From: Deltaproteobacteria bacterium
GTDB lineage: Bacteria; Desulfobacterota; Binatia; Binatales; Binataceae
Length of the DNA: 8,325 nt
NCBI GenBank assembly: GCA_027403435.1
Contig: DAHZDR010000351.1
Span: forward strand, 1-8,325
Direction of reading: 5' to 3'
The notes under the pieces were generated by a model, which was not told the DNA's origin, did not search any database, and saw only the letters and a list, made by a program, of their open reading frames with translations. This document shows positions 1 through 5,306 of this stretch, in pieces. Position numbers and translations under genes: made by a program. Numbering within the stretch: the first letter of the stretch is position 1; every line of letters starts with the position of its first letter.

Positions 1-71
1 CTTCAAAAGCGGCTATTTCGCCTAGGGAAGCTCCGCACCAGGTCCATCCGGTCATTTCGGGCGCCATGCCC

Positions 72-146
72 GGTCATTACTAAGCGGAGGCCGCCGGAGC
101 GAAGCATCCCGGGATGCTTCCCTGCGCGGACTCCGTCGGCACGACC
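72..146. repeat. Imperfect palindromic intergenic element downstream of anmK
   Basis: A perfect 20-bp palindrome with no loop (101-120, half-site GAAGCATCCC) sits at the centre. The symmetry extends outward imperfectly: the left arm begins GGTCATTAC and contains CGGAGGCCGC, and the reverse complement of the right arm begins GGTCGTGCC and contains CGGAGTCCGC. The whole element is about 75 bp with arms of about 39 and 36 nt. It resembles the dispersed palindromic intergenic repeats (arms ending in GAAGCATCCC or similar) that occur in many copies in several high-GC environmental bacteria; this resemblance is from memory and not tested here. It lies 40 bp past the anmK stop codon, so a transcript of the minus-strand operon would fold it into a long hairpin, which could protect or terminate the mRNA 3' end. 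There is no T-tract, so a classical intrinsic terminator is unlikely. Confidence 0.6.
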
Positions 147-185
147 ACCTGACTGGCGCCGAGGTTCCCTGGCCGCGCCCGGCGC

Positions 186-1406
186 TTACTTGCCGCGGCC
201 GGTCGGCGGCGGCAGCGTGAGCTTGCCGAGGATCGCCGGCTGGCGCGCGCCCGTAACGCTCGGAAGATTGCCCGGCCGCCCGCGCAGGAACTCGTAGCCC
301 AGAATCGCAAAAGCCAGCGCTTCGAGCGCGTCGCCATCGACGCCGGCGCGATCCGCGGTCGCGACCGCGACGCCCGCCAGCGCCTCGGCGATCATCCGCA
401 GCAGCGTCGGATTGCGCGCGCCGCCGCCGGTCGCGATCAACTCGTCAACCCGCCCGAGCGGCTGGATAAAGCGGCGGCAGGCCTCGGCGATCGAACGCGC
501 CGTGAGCGCCGTGACCGTGGCCATCAGGTCGTTGTCCGTGACGCCCAATGCGCTGGCGCGCGCGGCGATTCGCTCGGCCATCGGCGCGCCGAACTCCTCG
601 CGTCCGGTCGATTTCGGCGGTCGCCGGCGGAAATACGGATGGCGTAGCAATTCGGCCAGCAGCGGGTCGGCAATGCGCCCGCGCGCGGCCATCCGCCCGT
701 CGCGATCCATCCGCATCCGTCCCGCGGTCAGCCGTGAGGCGAAGGCGTCGATCAGGCCGCCGCCCGGTCCGGTGTCGAAGGCGATCAGGCGCGCGTCGCC
801 AACCCGCGCGCGCGGCGGCAGATAGGTGGCGTTGCCGATTCCGCCGATATTCTGGATCACCCGGCCCAGCCGGCGGTCGCCGAAGAGCCATAGATGGGCC
901 AGCGGCGCCAAGGGCGCGGCCTCGCCGCCGACCGCCATGTCCATCGGACGAAAATCCGCCACGACCGGCACGCCGGTCATCGCCGCGATCATCGCCGCTT
1001 CGCCCAATTGCAGCGTCGAGGGCGTTTCGCCCCGTCCGGCGCGGCGCGGCGGCAGATGGAAAAACGTATGGCCGTGCGAGCCGATAAAGCTGATGCGTGC
1101 GGGCGCGGTTCCGGCGCGTCGCATAATCGCCAGGGCCGCGCGCCCAAACGCGGCGCCAAGCGCGAAATTAAGCTGCGAAAGCTCGCCCGCGCCTAATTTT
1201 TCGTCCGCGCTCGCCGCGAGCAGCCGCGTCCGGAACCGCGCCGGATAGGCGTAAGTCGCGAACGCCAGCGCGCGCGCCGGCGGCGTCCGTCGCTGGTCCA
1301 GCTCGACCACCGCCGCGCTGACGCCGTCATGCGACGTGCCGGACATCAGGCCAACCGCGTAATGCGGCGCGGCGCCCTTCAGGCGCACCTCAACTTTTGT
1401 CGTCAT
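186..1406 (-). CDS. Anhydro-N-acetylmuramic acid kinase (AnmK)
   Basis: This cytoplasmic kinase of peptidoglycan recycling cleaves the 1,6-anhydro ring of anhydro-MurNAc and phosphorylates it with ATP to give MurNAc-6-phosphate. From the ATG at 1406 it has 406 residues, somewhat longer than the roughly 370 of E. coli AnmK. Family motifs are in order: MSGTSHDGVS (21-30, nucleotide-binding loop), GSHGHTFFH (109-117), ADFRPMDMAVGG (150-161), NIGGIGN (186-192), DTGPGGGLIDA (211-221, Asp211 matching the catalytic Asp), PKSTGREEF (264-272), GGGARNP (327-333), GDALEALAFA (358-367) and RPGNLPSVTGA (377-387). Three normally conserved motif residues differ: His26 and Ser30 in the first motif and His112 in the second. 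In-frame ATGs also exist at 1415 and 1430. The one at 1406 has GGAGG directly before it and the shortest overlap (17 bp) with the upstream gene, but the start is not certain. It is the last gene of the operon. The family assignment is secure. Confidence 0.95.
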   Translation of the reverse strand: MTTKVEVRLKGAAPHYAVGLMSGTSHDGVSAAVVELDQRRTPPARALAFATYAYPARFRTRLLAASADEKLGAGELSQLNFALGAAFGRAALAIMRRAGTAPARISFIGSHGHTFFHLPPRRAGRGETPSTLQLGEAAMIAAMTGVPVVADFRPMDMAVGGEAAPLAPLAHLWLFGDRRLGRVIQNIGGIGNATYLPPRARVGDARLIAFDTGPGGGLIDAFASRLTAGRMRMDRDGRMAARGRIADPLLAELLRHPYFRRRPPKSTGREEFGAPMAERIAARASALGVTDNDLMATVTALTARSIAEACRRFIQPLGRVDELIATGGGARNPTLLRMIAEALAGVAVATADRAGVDGDALEALAFAILGYEFLRGRPGNLPSVTGARQPAILGKLTLPPPTGRGK

Positions 1407-2640
1407 CCTCCGCATCCCCCGGCGGCGCATCTTCAGGCTTCCGCCGCCCTATCCGCAGATAGTTTAGCGAGGCCACCATCAGCCGCCATCCCGACGGAAA
1501 TTCCAGATCGCCGCGTTCGTCCAGGGCCGCGGGATCGATCATCATTTTGCGTCCGCGATGCCATTGCACGAGCAGCATCCGATGCGCAATTTGCCGGCCG
1601 TTTGCCCGATCGATCGCGAAGTCGCCGAACAGGGTCTTCACGCTGAGGCGCGCGAGCGCCTCACGCAGGCGCGGCTGTTCGATCGCGCCCGCCGCCGCGC
1701 TTTCGCGCAGCGCCGCCAGCGCGATCAAGCCCGCCGCATAGGCCTGCGCGGCCGGATAATCGCATGGCGCGCCGCCCATCCGCGCGCGCATCTGGCGCGC
1801 GAATTCGCCCGGCGCCGGGCCGATTTCCGGCGTTATTGCAAGCTCCTCTTCCCATTGGCTGGGACCGACGATGCCGTCCGCGCTGGCGCCCAAATCGGCG
1901 CCGAACCGCGCCACGCCCGCCGCGACGCATCCCAGCACCGGCAGATTCAGGCTCGGCGCGATCGCAAAGCGCATCGCGGCCAGGTCATGCTCGTATCCGC
2001 CCACGCTAAGCAGCGCATTGACGCGATTGCGCCTGAACGCGGGCTGGAGCGTCGCGGGCGTGGCCGCGGGGTCGAACCGGCCACGGAATTTCACGCGCAG
2101 CCGCACCCCGTGCAGCCATGCGCGGCGTTCGGCGCAGGCGCGTTCGGCGCCTTCGGCCGCGGCCAGCGCAAAGGGCGTCGGCGCGGCGACGATCGCGAGC
2201 CGTTTGCGCATGAGCTTGAGCGTCGTCAGCAGGCCGACGAACCCCGTCAGATACTCGCTTGCGGGCGTCAGCACGCCCACCAGCATCCGCGCCGCGCCGT
2301 CATGCAAATCGTCTCCCGCGCCGCCGTGATTGAGCATCACGCGGCCGCGTTCTTCGGCGATTTGCGCGGCCACCCGCGTCAGGCCGGTCGAGTACGGGCC
2401 GAGCAGAATATCGGCGCCACGCTCGGCGCATAGCCAGCGGTAGATTTCGCCGGTCCGGTCGCGGCGGCTGCGGTCGTCGCGCAATTCGAGCGCGATCGCG
2501 CATCGGCGGCCCATGATTTTTTCGGCCAGACCGGCGTTGGCGTCGGCTTCGAACAAGCGGAGCGCCGTCTCGATCTGACGGCCATACGGCTGATAGGCGC
2601 CGCTGAGCGGGATTGAGGCGCCGATGACGATTGTGTCCAT
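1390..2640 (-). CDS. Type I periplasmic-binding-protein-fold ligand-binding protein, no signal peptide
   Basis: The 416-residue product matches the branched-chain amino acid/amide receptor family (Peripla_BP_6, LivK/AmiC-like). Family hallmarks are the opening IGASIPLSGAYQPYG (residues 6-20), the cofactor-like segment ILLGPYSTGLTRVAAQIAEE (78-97), MLNHGGAG (102-109), the second-lobe region around LLSVGGYEHD (210-219), the late helix YPAAQAYAAGLIALAAL (295-311) and TLFGDFAID near 336-344. The protein starts almost directly with the first beta strand: there is no hydrophobic signal sequence or lipobox cysteine, so it should be cytoplasmic. No ABC permease or ATPase genes are nearby. Cytoplasmic members such as AmiC act as ligand sensors, which makes a sensing role plausible here; the ligand is unknown. 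The C-terminal tail (about 399-416) is charged and acidic, and its coding sequence overlaps the anmK start. The gene begins 27 bp after the nagA stop, with no evident Shine-Dalgarno site. The fold is confident; the function is inference. Confidence 0.85.
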   Translation of the reverse strand: MDTIVIGASIPLSGAYQPYGRQIETALRLFEADANAGLAEKIMGRRCAIALELRDDRSRRDRTGEIYRWLCAERGADILLGPYSTGLTRVAAQIAEERGRVMLNHGGAGDDLHDGAARMLVGVLTPASEYLTGFVGLLTTLKLMRKRLAIVAAPTPFALAAAEGAERACAERRAWLHGVRLRVKFRGRFDPAATPATLQPAFRRNRVNALLSVGGYEHDLAAMRFAIAPSLNLPVLGCVAAGVARFGADLGASADGIVGPSQWEEELAITPEIGPAPGEFARQMRARMGGAPCDYPAAQAYAAGLIALAALRESAAAGAIEQPRLREALARLSVKTLFGDFAIDRANGRQIAHRMLLVQWHRGRKMMIDPAALDERGDLEFPSGWRLMVASLNYLRIGRRKPEDAPPGDAEDDDKS

Positions 2641-2667
2641 CGCAAGTGTGACAATCGGCGGCGTGGC

Positions 2668-3840
2668 TCAGGTAAGCTCGTGTCCGCCGAGAAAAACCGC
2701 CTTCAAACTCAAATTGCGGTCCAACAGCACAAAGTCCGCGCGCGCCCGCGGCGCGATGCGGCCGCGATCGCGAATGCCCAGCGTTTCGGCGGCGTTGCCC
2801 GCGGTGATTTGGCCCAGCGCCGACAGGTCATCGCGGGTGAATTCCGGAAAGATGCGCCGCGCCATTTCGAGCATCGTGGCCGCGCCGCCCGCGAGCGTGC
2901 CGTCGGGCAACCGCGCGGCGCCGCCGCGAATCGTCACGCCGGTGCGCGCGCCGCCGAAGATCGCCTGGCCGCCGCGTTGGCCCGCGCCGGCCGGAGCGAC
3001 CCGGTCGGTGGTCAGAATGACGCCGGCGGGACCGCGCGCCTGATAGACGATTTGGACGACCGCCGGATCGAGATGCGCGCCGTCGGCGATTATCGCCGCG
3101 CGCGCCGCGCATGCGCGCGGCAGCGCCACGCCGATCGGGCCGGGAGCGCGATGGTGCAACGGCGGCATCGCGTTGAACAGATGCGTGAACATCCGCGCGC
3201 CCGCCGCGACGCCGGCGGCGGCTTGCGCGAAAGTTGCGTCGGTATGGCCGATCGACACCGCGATGCCGTGCGACGTAATCCGCCGAATCGCGCCGAGCGC
3301 GCCGTCGAGTTCCGGCGCAATCGTGATCAGGCGCGGCGTCCGCAAGCCGAGAATCCGGCGCAGGGCCGGTCCGCGCGGCGCCAGCGCCAGAGGAGGATGA
3401 GCGCCGAGGCGCCGAGGCGAAATAAACGGCCCCTCCAGATGCGTGCCGAGGATCGTGGCGCCCAGCCGGCGCCCGGCTTCAGCCGATCGCGCCGCTTCGG
3501 TCTGCATTGCGATCGCCGCGGCGACCACGCCGTCGATCCGTTCAATCACCTCAAGCGGGGCGGTGATCACCGTCGGCAGCCATGCGGCGACGCCCTCGCG
3601 CGCCAGCCGCTCGGCCAGCAGCAGCAGGTCGCCGGCGGTCGCCGACATCACGTCGATACCGTAGGCGCCATTGATCTGCAAATCGAGAAATCCCGGCAGC
3701 AGATAGTCGCCGCCGCCGATGCGCGCCGGCTTCAGCGCGCGAATATGCGTGTCAAAACCGATCGCGACCGGGCGTGGCGCGGGCCACGGCGCAATCGCGC
3801 GAAGCCGGCGGAGGGCGCGGGACGGCGGCCTAATTGACAC
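2668..3840 (-). CDS. nagA: N-acetylglucosamine-6-phosphate deacetylase
   Basis: This cytoplasmic amidohydrolase converts GlcNAc-6-phosphate to glucosamine-6-phosphate plus acetate. Its 390 residues are the usual family length. Visible motifs are PGFLDLQINGAYG (49-61, with Gln55 in place of the HxH of other amidohydrolases, as in E. coli NagA), THLEGPFIS (133-141, metal ligand Glu136), IGHTDAT (197-203, metal ligand His199), THLFNAMPP (219-227, metal ligand His220 and substrate Asn223), IADGAHLDP (251-259, His256) and TTDRVAPAG (277-285, catalytic Asp279). All expected catalytic and metal-binding residues are present, so it should be active. The start is a GTG at 3840 lying inside the last codons of the upstream small gene (11-bp overlap), which suggests translational coupling; only a weak GAG precedes it. 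Together with anmK it indicates recycling of peptidoglycan amino sugars, and it could equally serve GlcNAc use. Confidence 0.95.
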   Translation of the reverse strand: MSIRPPSRALRRLRAIAPWPAPRPVAIGFDTHIRALKPARIGGGDYLLPGFLDLQINGAYGIDVMSATAGDLLLLAERLAREGVAAWLPTVITAPLEVIERIDGVVAAAIAMQTEAARSAEAGRRLGATILGTHLEGPFISPRRLGAHPPLALAPRGPALRRILGLRTPRLITIAPELDGALGAIRRITSHGIAVSIGHTDATFAQAAAGVAAGARMFTHLFNAMPPLHHRAPGPIGVALPRACAARAAIIADGAHLDPAVVQIVYQARGPAGVILTTDRVAPAGAGQRGGQAIFGGARTGVTIRGGAARLPDGTLAGGAATMLEMARRIFPEFTRDDLSALGQITAGNAAETLGIRDRGRIAPRARADFVLLDRNLSLKAVFLGGHELT

Positions 3841-4081
3841 GGTAGCGCTCGGCGAGCAGTCGCGAAAAGCGCGGCAAATAAATCAGATCGAAGGTGTCGT
3901 CCTTGCCCGGAAACATCGCGACCGCGGCGGCCTTGAGCGCGCGCACGTGATCCCAGGCCTGATCGAGCGTGATCGAATCGTCCTGCGCAATCGTCGCGAA
4001 AGTGAGTTCGACCAGAAAGCGCAGGCGGCGGATCATCCGGTTTTCATGCGCAATTTGCGCGGTTCGATCATTGTCGCTCAT
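3830..4081 (-). CDS. Small protein of unknown function leading the nagA-anmK operon
   Basis: The 83-residue product is not recognised. It is soluble and probably mostly helical, with no signal peptide, membrane segment, cysteine pair or DNA-binding motif that I can name. It has a basic patch around residues 14-21 (ENRMIRRL), a hydrophobic stretch at 22-32 (RFLVELTFATI), a region at about 40-53 (LDQAWDHVRALKAA), and a conserved-looking end around DTFDLIYLPRF (62-72). It is accepted as real because it abuts the divergent promoter region, overlaps the nagA start by 11 bp on the same strand, and has a balanced, non-repetitive composition unlike the Arg/Ala-rich shadow frames. The ATG at 4081 has no Shine-Dalgarno site, but a TATAAT box lies 8-14 bases upstream, so translation may be leaderless or nearly so. 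A structural accessory or regulatory role in amino-sugar recycling is possible but not shown. Confidence 0.75.
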   Translation of the reverse strand: MSDNDRTAQIAHENRMIRRLRFLVELTFATIAQDDSITLDQAWDHVRALKAAAVAMFPGKDDTFDLIYLPRFSRLLAERYRVN

Positions 4082-4089
4082 GGTTGGCG

Positions 4090-4095
4090 ATTATA
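4090..4095 (-). promoter_or_regulatory. Candidate -10 box (TATAAT) just upstream of the small gene
   Basis: A consensus TATAAT on the minus strand ends 8 nt before the A of the ATG at 4081. Transcription starting 6-8 nt downstream would begin at about 4083, giving a leader of about 0-2 nt. No Shine-Dalgarno sequence is present between the box and the ATG, which fits leaderless initiation. No good -35 hexamer is visible at 16-18 bp spacing, so this is a candidate only. Confidence 0.45.
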
Positions 4096-4122
4096 GGTCG
4101 TGAAAGATTCACCCGCGCCGTC

Positions 4123-4128
4123 ATTATA
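4123..4128 (-). promoter_or_regulatory. Second candidate -10 box (TATAAT) for the minus-strand operon
   Basis: A second exact TATAAT on the minus strand lies 33 bp further upstream, within the same repeated heptamer ATTATAG (plus strand, 4090-4096 and 4123-4129). It would give a leader of about 35 nt for the small gene. The hexamer at -35 spacing (about 4145-4151, GGATCA or GATCAA) is poor. The two copies may be alternative promoters, or the repeated heptamer may be a regulator site. Confidence 0.4.
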
Positions 4129-4153
4129 GCGAGGTTTCCGGCGCTTGATCCTC

Positions 4154-4159
4154 TACAAT
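4154..4159 (+). promoter_or_regulatory. Candidate -10 box (TACAAT) for the membrane protein gene
   Basis: TACAAT, one mismatch from TATAAT, lies about 45 bp upstream of the ATG at 4204 in an otherwise GC-rich gap. Transcription would start near 4166. No convincing -35 hexamer is present at 17 bp spacing. The box lies upstream of the two minus-strand boxes, so the divergent promoters would be interleaved within about 75 bp. Confidence 0.3.
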
Positions 4160-4203
4160 TTTCGCTCACGCCGCCGGTCGCGTCTTGTCTTAGCCGGCAC
4201 GTG

Positions 4204-5208
4204 ATGACACTTTCATTCGGGCCTATGCAACCCCGGCTAAAAGGCAGCTTCATTTATCTGGCCAACGCGGTCAATGACCTGCTCGGCAACTGGCGGACGT
4301 TCGCGTTGGCGCTGGCTCCAGCGGTGGTGCTGGCGGCGCTCTGCCTGTTGCCTGAAGCGATCAACCTGCAGCATCAGTTGGCGCGGCATTTCGCGCCCGG
4401 CGTGCGCAGCGTTGCGATGGTTCCGGCGCAGGCGCCTTATCCGCCCGCCGCGGCCGCGGCGCCGGCGGCGGCGCCGCTGTTCGGACCGTGGACGATGCGG
4501 CTATTCAAGGCCGCCTTCGTGGTTCTGACGCTGGCGGGGAATTTACTGGTGTTAATCGTGATTCGCCGCCTTCAGGAAAACCAAAGCGAAGCCGGCAGTC
4601 TGAGCGAGGCGCTTGCGGTCTATCGCGAGGCTGTGACGAAAATCCCCGCCTATGCCTGGGTGGTGATACTCCAGCTTGCGATACCGTCGTTGGCGTTCGC
4701 GCTGCTGCCGATCGATATCGTGGTCGGGCAATGGTGGCTGGCGGCGCTGATTTATCTCGCGATGGTCACGCTGATGGTGTTCGGCGCGCTGCTTTATCTA
4801 TGGCTATATTTTGCGCCATACGCCCTGATATTCGACAATCAGCATAGCTTTCACGCGCTATTGTATAGCCGGGACCTGCTGCGCAAGCGGTTTTTCCGCG
4901 CGGCCACGCGAATCGTGGTCTTTCTCGCGGTATGGTCGGGCTACAATTCCTGGGCGGCGATTTTCTTCGTCGCGGTCAGTCTGATCGTCGGGCCGGTGGC
5001 GATGCTGACCGGACTGTCGGGAACGGCGCTGATGGCGATCGATCTCGCGGCGGTAACGGTGAATTTCGCGACCAACGCGTTTTTCACCGCGGCGGGAGTG
5101 CGGATGTACCAGGATTTGAAAATGCTTGCGGCCGCGGGCGCCGCAGCCGCCGCGACCCAGCCCGCGGCGGTCGCGAACCTGTCCGCGGGCGCCAACGCCT
5201 CCGGCTAA
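4204..5208 (+). CDS. Six-helix integral membrane protein of unknown function
   Basis: From the ATG at 4204 the product has 334 residues. Hydrophobic segments lie at about 33-53, 101-121, 150-170, 178-205, 232-262 and 270-300. An Ala/Pro-rich linker (about 74-92) joins helices 1 and 2, and the last about 25 residues are an Ala-rich tail. The segment after helix 4, YFAPYALIFDNQHSFHALLYS (starting at 202), followed by a basic stretch LRKRFFRA (226-233) and another helix, recalls the loop of YciC/DUF975/GPDPase-membrane-domain type proteins. That similarity is weak, so no function is assigned. The frame is open upstream to a TTG at 4084, but that would run through the promoter region and lacks membrane-protein character. 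The ATG at 4225 is an alternative start. No site has a clear Shine-Dalgarno sequence. The gene is divergent from the amino-sugar operon and convergent with glutamate dehydrogenase. Confidence 0.8.
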   Translation: MTLSFGPMQPRLKGSFIYLANAVNDLLGNWRTFALALAPAVVLAALCLLPEAINLQHQLARHFAPGVRSVAMVPAQAPYPPAAAAAPAAAPLFGPWTMRLFKAAFVVLTLAGNLLVLIVIRRLQENQSEAGSLSEALAVYREAVTKIPAYAWVVILQLAIPSLAFALLPIDIVVGQWWLAALIYLAMVTLMVFGALLYLWLYFAPYALIFDNQHSFHALLYSRDLLRKRFFRAATRIVVFLAVWSGYNSWAAIFFVAVSLIVGPVAMLTGLSGTALMAIDLAAVTVNFATNAFFTAAGVRMYQDLKMLAAAGAAAAATQPAAVANLSAGANASG

Positions 5209-5216
5209 CGGAGGCG
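5196..5216 (+). terminator. Hairpin enclosing the stop codon of the membrane protein gene
   Basis: CGCCTCCG (5196-5203) and CGGAGGCG (5209-5216) form a perfect 8-bp GC-rich stem around the loop GCTAA, which holds the TAA stop. It has no T-tract, so it is a weak intrinsic terminator at best; it may stabilise the mRNA 3' end or limit read-through into the facing gene. Confidence 0.35.
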
Positions 5217-5230
5217 AATCGTGCGCGCCG

Positions 5231-5250
5231 AATCGCGCGCGATCCGGTTC
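5231..5250. terminator. Small hairpin in the convergent intergenic gap
   Basis: ATCCGG (5232-5237) and CCGGAT (5244-5249) form a 6-bp stem with loop TTCATG, extendable by one G-T pair. It lies between the two convergent stop codons and could be read on either strand. A stem of this size is not rare in GC-rich DNA, and no T-tract follows. Confidence 0.2.
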
Positions 5251-5278
5251 ATGCCGGATTCAGCGTGGCCGTGATTCC

Positions 5279-5306
5279 GGCCGCCAAGCGCTAACTGTTG
5301 GCGGCC
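5279..5306 (-). terminator. Hairpin enclosing the stop codon of glutamate dehydrogenase
   Basis: GGCCGCCAA (5279-5287) and TTGGCGGCC (5298-5306) form a perfect 9-bp stem with a 10-nt loop holding the TAG stop (5291-5293). There is no T-tract downstream on the minus strand, so Rho-independent termination is uncertain. It mirrors the hairpin over the stop of the facing gene. Confidence 0.35.

Noticed and set aside
1..25. Possible last seven codons (FKSGYFA, stop TAG at 23-25) of a rightward gene entering from the left edge
   Set aside because: Too short to tell from chance; nothing in it identifies a family.
48..78. Nine-base direct repeat CCGGTCATT at 48-56 and 70-78
   Set aside because: Short, GC-rich and only two copies; the second copy is largely part of the palindromic element.
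1558..2433. A 291-codon plus-strand open frame antisense to the receptor gene
   Set aside because: His/Arg/Ala-rich with no recognisable motif; the opposite strand encodes a clear Peripla_BP_6 protein.
2680..3837. A 385-codon open frame on the plus strand, antisense to almost all of nagA
   Set aside because: The product is Arg/Gln/Ala-rich with no domain, typical of antisense frames in GC-rich coding DNA, and nagA on the other strand has every catalytic motif.
4084..4203. TTG at 4084 as an early start adding 40 residues to the membrane protein
   Set aside because: The extension runs through the divergent promoter boxes, would leave only 2 bp between the start codons of the two divergent genes, and adds no membrane or signal features.
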